This document shows positions 9,110 through 17,483 of a stretch of 64,000 bases of DNA, in pieces (position 1 is the first letter of the stretch; every line of letters starts with the position of its first letter). A program made the translations under genes and the position numbers. The stretch spans positions 558,001 through 622,000 of the forward strand of contig RQJH01000003.1 in assembly GCA_014156375.1 (NCBI GenBank), read 5' to 3'. The notes below the pieces were generated by a model. The model searched no databases, was not told where the DNA came from, and saw only the letters and a list, made by a program, of their open reading frames with translations. The stretch is from Enterobacteriaceae bacterium 89 (lineage in GTDB: Bacteria; Pseudomonadota; Gammaproteobacteria; Enterobacterales; Enterobacteriaceae).

Positions 9110-9217
9110 TCACCACGGACGGCCATTTCGGCAAGGGTTTCTCCCTTCCTCTGTTTTGCGTCGGATAGCAGGCTCACGGAAATTTCGTGAGAGTTCTCAC
9201 ATAACCCAAAAAGCGTC

Positions 9218-9223
9218 TACGCT
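9218..9223 (+). promoter_or_regulatory. Possible sigma-S type -10 of the proximal cfa promoter
   Basis: TCTACGCTG, with -10 hexamer TACGCT preceded by C, fits the sigma-S preference CTAYACT moderately. It lies 41 bp before the cfa start, where E. coli has its stationary-phase promoter. Confidence 0.4.
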
Positions 9224-9263
9224 GTTTTAAGGTTCTGATCACAAGCCGCGTGATGGAGAAGCT

Positions 9264-10412
9264 ATGAGTACATCGTGTATAGAAGAAGTTAGCATTCCTG
9301 ATGATGACTGGTCGCGTATTGTCAGCGAGCTGTTGAGTCGCGCTGGTATTGGTCTTAATGGCTCTGCCCCCTCGGATATCCGGGTCAACAACCCGCATTT
9401 TTTTAAACGCGTCCTGCAGGAAGGGTCGCTGGGATTGGGCGAGAGTTACATGGATGGCTGGTGGGAGTGCGAGCGTCTGGATATTTTCTTCCAGAAAGTG
9501 CTGCGCGCCGGTCTGGAAGGCCAGTTGCCACATCATCTCAAAGATACGCTGCGTATCGCAGGCGCCCGCCTGTTCAATCTGCAAAGTAAGAAACGCGCCT
9601 GGATAGTGGGCAAAGAACATTACGATCTGGGTAACGATTTATTCAGCCGGATGCTCGACCCGCTGATGCAGTATTCCTGCGCTTACTGGAAAGACGCGGA
9701 AAGTCTGGAACAGGCGCAGCAGGCCAAACTCAATCTGATTTGCCAGAAACTGCAGCTTGAGCCGGGCATGCGGGTACTGGACATCGGCTGCGGCTGGGGT
9801 GGGCTTGCGTACTATATGGCGAAAAATTACGGCGTCAGCGTGGTGGGTGTCACCATTTCCGCCGAGCAGCAAAAGCTCGCTCAGCAACGCTGTGAGGGGC
9901 TGGACGTGCAAATTCTGTTGCAGGACTATCGGGATTTGCAGGATCAGTTCGACCGTATTGTTTCCGTCGGGATGTTTGAACACGTCGGACCGAAGAATTA
10001 CGCCACCTATTTCGAGGTTGTCGACAGAAACCTTAAGCCTGATGGCCTGTTTCTGCTGCACACCATTGGTTCGAAGAAAACGGATAACAACGTTGACCCG
10101 TGGATCAACAAGTACATCTTCCCGAACGGCTGTCTGCCATCGGTCCGCCAGATTGCCAACGCCAGCGAGCCCCACTTCGTCATGGAAGACTGGCACAACT
10201 TTGGCGCCGATTACGATACTACGCTGATGGCCTGGCACTCCCGTTTTCTGAATAGCTGGCCTGATATTGCCGATAACTATTCCGAACGCTTCAAACGCAT
10301 GTTTAGCTATTACCTGAATGCCTGCGCCGGTGCATTCCGCGCGCGCGATATTCAGCTCTGGCAGGTTGTTTTTTCTCGTGGAGCGGACGGCGGATTGCGG
10401 GTCGCCCGCTGA
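9264..10412 (+). CDS. cfa: Cyclopropane-fatty-acyl-phospholipid synthase
   Basis: 382 residues, the usual length. It transfers a methylene group from S-adenosylmethionine to cis double bonds of membrane phospholipid acyl chains; it is a peripheral inner-membrane enzyme important in acid and stationary-phase survival. The SAM site MRVLDIGCGWGGLAYYMA is near residue 170, and FEHVGPKNY and the conserved C-terminal domain follow. GGAGAAGCT precedes the ATG. Two candidate promoters and a leader hairpin suggest dual sigma70/sigma-S and small-RNA control. Confidence 0.97.
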   Translation: MSTSCIEEVSIPDDDWSRIVSELLSRAGIGLNGSAPSDIRVNNPHFFKRVLQEGSLGLGESYMDGWWECERLDIFFQKVLRAGLEGQLPHHLKDTLRIAGARLFNLQSKKRAWIVGKEHYDLGNDLFSRMLDPLMQYSCAYWKDAESLEQAQQAKLNLICQKLQLEPGMRVLDIGCGWGGLAYYMAKNYGVSVVGVTISAEQQKLAQQRCEGLDVQILLQDYRDLQDQFDRIVSVGMFEHVGPKNYATYFEVVDRNLKPDGLFLLHTIGSKKTDNNVDPWINKYIFPNGCLPSVRQIANASEPHFVMEDWHNFGADYDTTLMAWHSRFLNSWPDIADNYSERFKRMFSYYLNACAGAFRARDIQLWQVVFSRGADGGLRVAR

Positions 10413-10430
10413 ATCTGAGTGCTGAAAAAC

Positions 10431-10454
10431 AAAACCCCGGTTCGCCGGGGTTTT
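10431..10454. terminator. Bidirectional terminator between cfa and ribE
   Basis: AAAACCCCGG-TTCG-CCGGGGTTTT: a perfect 10-bp stem closed by a UUCG tetraloop, with T-runs on both strands. It serves both convergent genes. Confidence 0.92.
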
Positions 10455-10457
10455 TAT

Positions 10458-11099
10458 TTATTCGTCTGCGCTTTGCTGCTTCGCCGCGGCTTCTTTCGCC
10501 GCCATCACGCGCTCTACCGTGTCGACCACCGCCTGAGTCTGCGGATCGATTTCGATATTTATTTTTTCGCCCAGTTTCTTTTTGCCAAGCGTCGTGCGCT
10601 CGAGAGTTTCCGGGATCAGATGCACACAGAAACGGGTTGGCGTCACTTCACCTACCGTCAGGCTAATGCCATCCACGCCGATAAATCCCTTATACAGGAT
10701 ATATTTCATCAGCGACGGATCCTGCACCTTAAACCAGATTTGGCGGTTATTTTCAGAGGTGAGGATTTTCGCCACTTCGGCAGTGGTCATAATATGGCCC
10801 GACATCAGGTGGCCGCCGATCTCATCGCTGAAGCGCGCCGCGCGCTCAACGTTCACCACGTCCCCTTCTTTCAGATCGCCAAGATTGGTGATCCGCAGGG
10901 TCTCTTTCATTAAATCGAAGCTGATACGATTGCCGTTGATTTCGGTTACCGTCAGGCAGCAGCCGTTGTGAGCAACAGAGGCGCCGGTTTCGATGCCGTC
11001 AAGCATATGCTCTGGCATTTCAACTACATGGGTGCGGAAATTCGGTTTCTCATCAATGGACACGATTTTTGCCGTGCCCTGGACAATACCAGTAAACAT
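10458..11099 (-). CDS. ribE: Riboflavin synthase alpha chain
   Basis: 213 residues; also called ribC in E. coli. It dismutates two 6,7-dimethyl-8-ribityllumazine molecules to riboflavin. Two homologous lumazine-binding barrels are visible, starting MFTGIVQG and near [15 protein letters not shown]. The internal ATG at 11099 is preferred over the one at 11108, since AGGAG is 8 nt upstream of it and only 3 nt from the other. No RFN riboswitch is seen upstream. Confidence 0.95.
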   Translation of the reverse strand: MFTGIVQGTAKIVSIDEKPNFRTHVVEMPEHMLDGIETGASVAHNGCCLTVTEINGNRISFDLMKETLRITNLGDLKEGDVVNVERAARFSDEIGGHLMSGHIMTTAEVAKILTSENNRQIWFKVQDPSLMKYILYKGFIGVDGISLTVGEVTPTRFCVHLIPETLERTTLGKKKLGEKINIEIDPQTQAVVDTVERVMAAKEAAAKQQSADE

Positions 11100-11163
11100 G
11101 CCATTCACTCCTGTGGATTATGCGGACGGTTCAGCACCGCCGTTGATACCCCGCACAATAGCA

Positions 11164-11212
11164 GGTGAGGCAGATCCTGACCAGTCAGCCGGTGCTCACC
11201 CCTATTTTTTTG
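11164..11212 (+). promoter_or_regulatory. Hairpin plus T7 run in the ribE-mdtK intergenic region
   Basis: GGTGAG (11164-11169) can pair with CTCACC (11195-11200), enclosing CTGA/TCAG, and is followed by CCTATTTTTTT. On the plus strand this resembles an intrinsic terminator about 125 nt before mdtK, so it could be an attenuator in the mdtK leader. The stem is imperfect. On the other strand the same bases lie in the ribE leader. Confidence 0.35.
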
Positions 11213-11335
11213 ACTGGCTTAATGGCGATGAGTCGCTACAATATGATGGAAAATTCCCCTGCTCTTTCTTCTTGCTGCCAGTTACGGCGGCTTTTTTAGT
11301 CTCTTCAACAATAACAACCATAAAAAGGTATCCAC

Positions 11336-12709
11336 GTGCAAAAGTACGTTTCCGAAGCGCGCCAGCTCCTCGCGCTGGCAATTCCGGTCATCCTCGCGCA
11401 GGTGGCCCAAACCGCAATGGGCTTTGTCGATACGGTGATGGCAGGTGGTTACAGCGCCACCGACATGGCCGCCGTCGCCATCGGCACCTCTATCTGGCTG
11501 CCCGCCATTCTGTTCGGCCACGGCCTGCTGCTGGCCCTGACCCCGGTTATCGCCCAGCTCAACGGCTCGGGCCGCCGCGACCGCATCGGCTTTCAGGTGC
11601 GCCAGGGCTTCTGGCTTGCCAGCATTGTCTCCGTACTGGTGATGATAGTGCTGTGGAATGCGGGTTATATCATTCACGCCATGCATAACATCGATCCGCT
11701 GCTGGCGGATAAAGCCGTGGGATATCTGCGTGCGTTGCTGTGGGGCGTTCCTGGCTACCTCTGCTTCCAGGTCTGCCGTAACCAGTGCGAAGGCTTGGCG
11801 AAAACCAAGCCTGGCATGGTGATGGGTTTTCTCGGCCTGCTGGTGAACATTCCGGTTAACTACGTCTTTATCTACGGCCATTTCGGCATGCCGGAACTGG
11901 GCGGCGTGGGCTGCGGCGTGGCGACCGCTGCCGTGTACTGGGTGATGTTTATTGCGATGCTCTCTTACGTAAAACGCGCCCGTTCGATGCGTGATATCCG
12001 CACGCATGAAGGTTTCGCTAAACCAGACTTCGCCATTATGAAACGTCTGGTGCAGCTTGGTCTGCCTATCGCGCTGGCGTTGTTTTTCGAGGTGACGCTG
12101 TTTGCCGTGGTGGCGCTGCTGGTTTCCCCGCTGGGGATTGTCGACGTGGCCGGACACCAGATTGCGCTTAACTTCAGCTCGCTGATGTTCGTTCTGCCAA
12201 TGTCTCTGGCGGCGGCGGTGACTATTCGCGTCGGCTTCCGTCTCGGTCAGGGTTCCACGATTGATGCTCAGGTTGCGGCGAGAACCGGCCTTGGTGTGGG
12301 CGTCTGCATGGCGGTGCTGACCGCTATCTTTACCGTGACGCTGCGTTCACATATCGCGATGCTGTACAACGACAATCCTGAAGTGGTGACGCTGGCCTCT
12401 CAGCTGATGCTGCTGGCGGCGATTTATCAAATTTCTGACTCTATTCAGGTGGTCGGCAGCGGGATTCTACGTGGCTATAAAGACACTCGCTCGATCTTCT
12501 TTATCACTTTCACCGCTTACTGGGTGCTTGGGCTGCCAAGCGGCTATATTCTGGCGTTAACGGATATCGTCGTCCCACGCATGGGGCCTGCGGGCTTCTG
12601 GATGGGCTTTATCATTGGCCTGACATCAGCGGCTGTGCTGATGATGCTGCGTATGCGTTTCCTGCAGCGTCAGCCATCCGCTATTATTCTGGCGCGCGCT
12701 GCACGCTAA
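11336..12709 (+). CDS. mdtK: MATE-family multidrug efflux pump MdtK (NorM)
   Basis: 457 residues with 12 predicted TM segments; very close to E. coli MdtK from [20 protein letters not shown] to the C terminus. It is a Na+- or H+-coupled exporter of cationic drugs such as fluoroquinolones, in the inner membrane. Typical MATE features such as [19 protein letters not shown] in TM1-2 are intact. A possible attenuator lies upstream. It is divergent from ribE, as in E. coli; downstream the E. coli order is broken by the element remnant. Confidence 0.96.
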   Translation: MQKYVSEARQLLALAIPVILAQVAQTAMGFVDTVMAGGYSATDMAAVAIGTSIWLPAILFGHGLLLALTPVIAQLNGSGRRDRIGFQVRQGFWLASIVSVLVMIVLWNAGYIIHAMHNIDPLLADKAVGYLRALLWGVPGYLCFQVCRNQCEGLAKTKPGMVMGFLGLLVNIPVNYVFIYGHFGMPELGGVGCGVATAAVYWVMFIAMLSYVKRARSMRDIRTHEGFAKPDFAIMKRLVQLGLPIALALFFEVTLFAVVALLVSPLGIVDVAGHQIALNFSSLMFVLPMSLAAAVTIRVGFRLGQGSTIDAQVAARTGLGVGVCMAVLTAIFTVTLRSHIAMLYNDNPEVVTLASQLMLLAAIYQISDSIQVVGSGILRGYKDTRSIFFITFTAYWVLGLPSGYILALTDIVVPRMGPAGFWMGFIIGLTSAAVLMMLRMRFLQRQPSAIILARAAR

Positions 12710-12716
12710 CCTTCTA

Positions 12717-12740
12717 CAGTCGCCTTCGGGCGGCTGTTTT
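12717..12740 (+). terminator. Rho-independent terminator of mdtK
   Basis: CAGTCGCC-TTCG-GGCGGCTG-TTTT: 8-bp GC-rich stem (one G-T pair) with a UUCG loop and T4, 7 bases after the stop. Confidence 0.9.
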
Positions 12741-12946
12741 CTCGGCAGTTTGTGCACTTGATTTAGAGAAAGTACCAAGTGTTCAGTCATGTACAATCAA
12801 TACAACGAATTATGCCAATCAACTTCCAGACATTAAACCCGTTATCAGGCATTTTGGTGCCCCTTCCCCTGCATCTGACTGTGAGTTTGCCCCCAAATTC
12901 TGATTCAATCAGCTGATTCGTTAGCACATTTCCAGTTTTCACAGAC

Positions 12947-13514
12947 TCCCGCTTTACCTCCCGCCCTGAATGAAGGTACTACTGCTGAGCATACGCCATT
13001 AAGGGCTGCATCTTGATCTAGTTCAATGGAACTACGCTCCCGAGTGGTGGGACAAGCTAGTCCTGATAAACGCACGGGTCGAAACTGCGGCGACAAGCCG
13101 TATGTTTAAGCCACTTTGGTAGCATGGCCGGGCCATCTGTTTTGCTGATTGCTGGTTTGAATGGAAGAAAGAAGTAAACAAAAGGCTGCCCTACTTAATC
13201 CACCGTGCCGATGGGCAACCAATTTTTATGACGGCGATCGGAAGCACACCGTTCGAACGCAGCGATGATGCGGAAGGTTTTCTAAGGATTACAACTGCAG
13301 CTGATGAGGAGCTGGTAGACATTCGCGTGCGGCCTTTCATACAGGCAGTAGAGGCCCCACGCGAATGAATCAGGCAGGATGTTGACGGGAATGAAGCTGA
13401 AGGATTGCTGCTGAAGGAATGGTTCCGGCGGATGCTTTTATCTGGCACGCTGTATCGTGTGACGTGGGCAACGTAAAGAATCAGGGGACGGAGGTTATCG
13501 CCCCCCCCCTTTGA
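12947..13514 (+). pseudogene. Disrupted SRAP/HMCES-family gene (yedK-like)
   Basis: Translated fragments match E. coli YedK, which cross-links to abasic sites in single-stranded DNA. RFTSRPE near 12950 resembles the N terminus (the catalytic Cys2 is not recoverable); an internal deletion follows; then KVLLLS, YAPEWWDKLVLINARVETAA, HGRAICFADCWFEWKK and RADGQPIFMTAIGSTPFERS; then, after a frameshift, VGNVKNQGTEVI and TGA at 13512. Lesions: TAA at about 13000, TAG at 13120-13122 (Gln in E. coli), TGA at 13366-13368 (Trp in E. coli) and a frameshift between 13400 and 13467. A run of nine C precedes the end. Clearly non-functional. Confidence 0.8.
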
Positions 13515-13805
13515 CTACATAACCGGAATATCATCAAACTCCATTGTGTGCAGGTCATTCACTGCGTGCGTGACTACACCAAAAATTCCGTCGTTTTCAT
13601 CTGCAAAATCTGGGTCGGTTTTGTCTTTGTGACCGTCGCCATGCATATTCTCATAATGAGGACATGGATGATTCCTGAATCTGTGGATCTGTAACTCACC
13701 ATCCAGTCGGCAAAAAATAACGGAATCGTCGCACGGCGTCAGTAAACTATCGACATCCAGCAGCACTCCTTCGCTAATACCCGCACGTGCAAATGGAGTG
13801 GTGTC
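13515..13805 (-). pseudogene. UmuD-like S24 peptidase fragment
   Basis: Reading from 13805, the frame gives ARAGISEGVLLDVDSLLTP, then DSVIFCRLDGELQIHRF and, near the end, DGIFGVVTHAV...DDIPVM. These resemble the C-terminal half of UmuD/LexA-like S24 serine proteases (compare GISDGDLLIVDS, VIAAVDGEFTVKKL and VFGVVIHVV). A TGA at 13806-13808 and absence of the N-terminal half with the cleavage site and nucleophile region show it is truncated. The frame from GTG at 13766 (83 codons) might be annotated as a small ORF. It abuts the SRAP remnant, both being SOS-type genes. Confidence 0.55.
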
Positions 13806-13965
13806 TCATCTCAATCCACTCATTCTTCTGCTTCATTGACCAGTGCCAGTTCCTCTTAGTTTGTTCCCGAACGAAGTCAGCAGTGGTTACTTTTCTCTTA
13901 CCATTGGCTGCGATAAACACAGCGGCAAAAAAGGCAGGCTCTATCTCATAGTAACGCGACATCAT
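13774..13965 (-). CDS. Small island protein, probably truncated by a deletion
   Basis: 63 codons starting MMSRYYEIEPAFFAAVFIAA after a strong GGGGAGGGG. The first 50 or so residues resemble small phage or island proteins of unknown role. The last eleven residues are an out-of-frame reading of the UmuD-like fragment (ARAGISEG region), so a deletion appears to have fused two genes. The start overlaps the upstream ORF stop as ATGA. No function can be given. Confidence 0.4.
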   Translation of the reverse strand: MMSRYYEIEPAFFAAVFIAANGKRKVTTADFVREQTKRNWHWSMKQKNEWIEMRHHSICTCGY

Positions 13966-14192
13966 AACCCCTCCCCATCACTAACCACTGTATAGATAAA
14001 CAGCACAATCATCATAAGAAGTAGATCAATGTCAAAATATGTCTCTAATTCGTTGATCAGCAGCATCATGCTGTTATGATTGGGCTTTATTTTTTCAAGG
14101 ATCATTCCTGTGTTCGTAACTTGCCTTGTTAGATGTGCGGATTTTTTGTCAGTTATAGGCCTTAAATTCAATGGCCTGACAAGGATTTTCAT
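13962..14192 (-). CDS. Hypothetical 76-residue protein with C-terminal membrane span
   Basis: AT-rich ORF on the minus strand, overlapping the next ORF by 4 nt (ATGA). A hydrophobic segment (DIDLLLMMIVLFIYTVVS) is followed by five residues. No family is recognised; no strong ribosome-binding site is evident. It may be real phage-type cargo or chance in AT-rich DNA. Confidence 0.35.
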   Translation of the reverse strand: MKILVRPLNLRPITDKKSAHLTRQVTNTGMILEKIKPNHNSMMLLINELETYFDIDLLLMMIVLFIYTVVSDGEGL

Positions 14193-14291
14193 ACACGGAT
14201 GATGGAAATAGTAATCTCATCATCTGACTGCAGATAGAATATTCTGCATTAAAAAACAAACATAATAGATAGATTCACGGATCACTTTACA

Positions 14292-16268
14292 ATGATTAAG
14301 TATAGACCAGACATTGATGGATTAAGAGCATTCGCCGTACTATCAGTTGTCATTTTTCATGCTTTCCCAAATTCTCTCGCGGGTGGGTTTGTTGGGGTGG
14401 ATGTATTTTTTGTAATATCTGGTTATTTGATCAGCTCAATAATCATAAGGGATATTAAAAAAAACAATTTTAGTTTCTTACATTTCTACAAGAAACGAAT
14501 TCTAAGAATCTTTCCTGCTTTAATTGCCGTATTGGCATTCTGTTTTTATATCGGCTGGAAGACACTTTTACCTGATGAGTTTTCTGCGCTAGGCAAACAT
14601 ATTGCGGGTGGTGCTGGCTTTGTTTCAAATATGGTTTTATGGTCAGAATCTGGGTATTTTGATGTTTCTTCATCATTGAAACCACTCCTTCACCTTTGGT
14701 CTTTGGGTGTTGAGGAGCAGTTTTATTTTATTTGGCCAATAATACTAATTATATCTTTCAAAGCAGGGAAAGGCTTTTTAAAATGCTCAGTAGCTGTGCT
14801 TTCTTTGAGTCTGGTGTATAGCATTTATACAATGCATACTGATGCAACAACAAATTACTACTCACCTTTATCCAGATTTTGGGAGCTAATGTTTGGCGTC
14901 GTTTTGGCTGTACTGACAACTGAAAATAAAAATCTCATAAAATCAGTGATGAAGCATAGCAATGCTATATCTATTATTGGGTTAATAATGCTTGTTGCAT
15001 CATTATTATTCATCAATGAAAAAATGGCATTCCCAGGTTACATCGCTTTATTACCTGTTACTGGTGCGACCTTAATTATACTATCTGGTAGCGATGCTTT
15101 CGTAAATAAACATATTTTATCTTTGCGCCCTGTAGTCTTCTTCGGTACGATTAGCTACCCTTTATATTTGTGGCATTGGCCATTAATGTCATTCCTGCGA
15201 ATATGGCTTGGAAAGCAACCAAGCAATTTGGCAATGCTATCATGTGTCATACTCTCCATTATTCTTGCATTTTTAACTTACGTTTTAATTGAGAAGCCAA
15301 TAAGATTCGGAGTGGTACGAAAATTTTCCGCTATACCTTTAGCCTCTATAATAGCAGCGTTTTTTGTAGTTGGCGTTACAACAAACTATTACAATGGTTT
15401 TAATGATCGTTACATTCGCTCAATTAACAACCCGTCAGATGACGGTAGAGATATTGCAGATGGAGGTTTTTTACAGAGTGGATGTGGTAGCGTAGATAAA
15501 ACAGTTGACTTTGCAAATTGCCAAAATGATAAAAGAGGAATTGCTATAAATGCAATAATTGGAGATAGTAAAGCTGCAGCCCTTCTTCCAGGGCTTGTTC
15601 GTACATCTTCTGAAAGTAGTCGATGGTTAGCAATAGCTGGTGAAACAGGACACGGTTCACCAGCCCCTGTCATCACTGATAACATCAGATATAAGCCATA
15701 TCAGAAATACATAGTTCCTGCTGTCGAATCGATAGTTAAAAATGACAATATTAAAAATGTAGCTATTGTCACTGCAACCCGTGTACTTTTCATGCTTTCT
15801 GAGACAAATAGCCTTGAAGGAATCAATAGCAGCGATTTTTATGATGTTGCATTTAATGGTTTATCCGATGTAGTAACAAAGCTTGTTAAAGCAAATAAAA
15901 AGGTTATTCTTGTAGTAGATAATCCAACATTGCCTGCCCCGCAAGATTGTATCATCAGAACAACCTCTTCAGAACTTGTCAATTTCATAATTAAGCAAAG
16001 TGGCGCGACAATTTGCTCTATTAAAGAAAGTGACCAATTGAGCAATGCGGAACGTTACTTCAAGCTTCTAAACCAAGTTAAAGACACTCAACCAAGAGGT
16101 AGTGTGTCAATATTCAATTCTTACCCATATTTATGTGATACAAAAACTTCTGAATGCAGTATGTTTATGAATGGGCGTCGTATGTATGGTTATACTGATC
16201 ATATTTCAGACTATGCATCTGGGTTAGTAGGAAAAGGTCTTAACGATTTCATCAACTCTCCTCAATGA
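14292..16268 (+). CDS. Acyltransferase-3/SGNH O-acetyltransferase (OafA/OafB-like)
   Basis: 658 residues. The N-terminal acyltransferase-3 domain (about 1-340) has ten or so TM segments and the family motifs RPDIDGLRAFAVLSVVIFHA, FVGVDVFFVISGYL and HLWSLGVEEQFYFIWP. The C-terminal periplasmic SGNH-hydrolase-like domain has IGDSKAAAL and a late TDHIS catalytic Asp-His pair. Such proteins move acetyl groups across the inner membrane onto O-antigen or other surface glycans and are often carried by phages and islands to change serotype. The gene is intact, markedly A+T-rich compared with its neighbours, and is flanked by decayed genes. The sugar acceptor is unknown. Confidence 0.85.
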   Translation: MIKYRPDIDGLRAFAVLSVVIFHAFPNSLAGGFVGVDVFFVISGYLISSIIIRDIKKNNFSFLHFYKKRILRIFPALIAVLAFCFYIGWKTLLPDEFSALGKHIAGGAGFVSNMVLWSESGYFDVSSSLKPLLHLWSLGVEEQFYFIWPIILIISFKAGKGFLKCSVAVLSLSLVYSIYTMHTDATTNYYSPLSRFWELMFGVVLAVLTTENKNLIKSVMKHSNAISIIGLIMLVASLLFINEKMAFPGYIALLPVTGATLIILSGSDAFVNKHILSLRPVVFFGTISYPLYLWHWPLMSFLRIWLGKQPSNLAMLSCVILSIILAFLTYVLIEKPIRFGVVRKFSAIPLASIIAAFFVVGVTTNYYNGFNDRYIRSINNPSDDGRDIADGGFLQSGCGSVDKTVDFANCQNDKRGIAINAIIGDSKAAALLPGLVRTSSESSRWLAIAGETGHGSPAPVITDNIRYKPYQKYIVPAVESIVKNDNIKNVAIVTATRVLFMLSETNSLEGINSSDFYDVAFNGLSDVVTKLVKANKKVILVVDNPTLPAPQDCIIRTTSSELVNFIIKQSGATICSIKESDQLSNAERYFKLLNQVKDTQPRGSVSIFNSYPYLCDTKTSECSMFMNGRRMYGYTDHISDYASGLVGKGLNDFINSPQ

Positions 16269-16272
16269 AGCT

Positions 16273-16300
16273 ATGAAGGCAGGGTAAAACCTGCCTTCAT
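16273..16300 (+). terminator. Hairpin after the acyltransferase gene
   Basis: A perfect 11-bp stem (ATGAAGGCAGG/CCTGCCTTCAT) with loop GTAAAA starts 5 bases after the stop, followed by CTTATTAGTTTT. Probable intrinsic terminator. Confidence 0.7.
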
Positions 16301-16313
16301 CTTATTAGTTTTC

Positions 16314-16530
16314 GTGGAACTTCTTGCTGTAATTCCAGAGCGACCAAGCTTTCTGGTGAGCGAGCGAACTGGCCTCACTCGGCGACAAATTAAAACCTAC
16401 CGCCTTGGAACCTGGATAGAAGGCGCCCATTTCAAGCGTCTCCTCAGACGGCATGTCCAGACAAAAACCGGGCACAGTCATCTTGTACAACTTTGCGAAG
16501 AGCAATCAATTCCTACAGAATGCGCAATGA
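16314..16530 (+). pseudogene. Frameshifted excisionase-like gene (xis)
   Basis: From GTG 16314 the frame reads VPRT-type helix-turn-helix sequence, including RTGLTRRQIKTYRLGTWIEG and AHFKR, typical of small phage or island excisionases. Near 16438-16450 the frame shifts, and the expected continuation (SDGMSRQKPGTVILYNF...) is found in the next frame, ending at TGA 16528-16530. That stop overlaps the integrase ATG at 16527 (ATGA), the normal xis-int arrangement. Non-functional because of the frameshift. Confidence 0.6.
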
Positions 16531-17347
16531 ACTACCCCACTGGCGTTGAGCTGCACAACGGGAAAATCATAATCTCATTTAAGTATCGCGGGGGTTCGAT
16601 ACCGTGAAGTGCTTCAGGGGTAGGCTGTAACGAATGCGAACATCAAGAAAGCAGGAAATTTCAGGGCTTCAATCCTCGGGGAAATACAGCTAAGAACTTT
16701 CGACTCTACAGTGCGTTTCCCGGAATCAAAGGCTCTGAAAAAGTTCGCCACTACGAAACGCATTTCAACCTTTAAGAAGCTAAGCGACACCTTTCTGAAG
16801 GTGAAGAGCCTCGTATCCTCACATGACACCCTGTTTTCGAAAATAAAGGTGCTGACAAGTGTTATAGGTGAAGAAACACGTTTATTCGAAATCCAGCGCA
16901 CCGATCTGCTTCATTATCGCGAGGAGCTGCTAACGGGTGATGCCATCAACCCAAAAGCCCCATGGTGGAATAGAAAGGGCCGCGCAGCATCTACCGTCAA
17001 CAAACTGATGGAGACGTTATGCGGAATTTTGAAGCTTGCCCGGCAAAGCCAGTTCATTTCCCATGCACCTTACGAGAATGTGAAATCGCTGAGGGTACCC
17101 AAAAAAGACCCGGAGCCGCTCCCGTGTGCGGCATCCTTATGAATCTCGTCACACATACGCATGCTGGCTGCTTTCGGCCTGGGCCAATCCATCTTTCATC
17201 TCTAGTCTTATGGGCCATGAGAATGCCAAAATGGTTTATGAGGTTTATTAAAAGTAGATTAGTGAAATGAACGCTGATCAGGTAGGGATACTAAACGACC
17301 GATTGACGAGCAGTTTGCCCCCGCCATGCCCCCAAGAGTTTAAGTGA
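16527..17347 (+). pseudogene. Degraded tyrosine-recombinase integrase
   Basis: Starts MNYPTGVELHNGKIIISFKY, the usual N terminus of island integrases. Damage: an extra G in the G5 run near 16590 shifts the frame; TAG replaces Trp after REVLQG; the core between PEPLP (about 17125) and HTYACWLLSAWANPSFISSL (about 17150) is deleted, removing the catalytic Arg and most of the active site; MGHENAKMVYEVY with the catalytic Tyr survives, but is followed by TAA and TAG where Ser and Trp codons are expected. The reading ends at TGA 17345-17347. It was probably the enzyme that inserted the element near the tRNA cluster. Confidence 0.8.
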
Positions 17348-17441
17348 GTAAAATTTCCCCTTCTACATCATCAATCTAACAAGAATATGTATAATAGTTC
17401 TGCAATCGAGTGAAATCCTGAAGAAAAGTGCGAATTGCCTC

Positions 17442-17470
17442 TTGCCACATCCCCTCCCTGTCGCTAATAT
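17442..17470 (+). promoter_or_regulatory. Promoter of the tRNA-Val operon
   Basis: TTGCCA (17442-17447), 17-bp spacer, TAATAT (17465-17470), then a GC-rich discriminator (TCGTCCCCG) typical of stringently controlled stable-RNA promoters. The first tRNA begins 14 nt after the -10 hexamer. Confidence 0.75.
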
Positions 17471-17483
17471 TCGTCCCCGTTGT

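Larger units (their letters stand above)
12741..17347. mobile_element. Decayed integrative element (genomic-island remnant) next to tRNA-Val
   Basis: About 4.6 kb between mdtK and the tRNA-Val cluster. The content is foreign: a disrupted SRAP gene, a UmuD-like fragment, two small AT-rich ORFs, an AT-rich O-acetyltransferase, and disrupted excisionase and tyrosine-recombinase genes ending 137 bp from the first tRNA. Base composition in 13950-16270 is clearly more A+T-rich than the flanks. The outer limits are set here by the mdtK terminator and the integrase stop; true att sites were not found. 12741-12946 holds no recognisable gene apart from a doubtful UmuD-like stretch. Confidence 0.7.

Noticed and set aside
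11100..11335. FMN (RFN) riboswitch for ribE
   Set aside because: The conserved RFN core was looked for on both strands and not seen; in enterobacteria it precedes ribB instead.
11282..12157. Open frame of 291 codons antisense to mdtK
   Set aside because: Opposite a well-conserved gene, His/Gln/Arg-rich sequence, no start signals.
13191..13448. 85-codon minus-strand frame
   Set aside because: Antisense to the SRAP pseudogene, whose protein similarity on the plus strand is clear.
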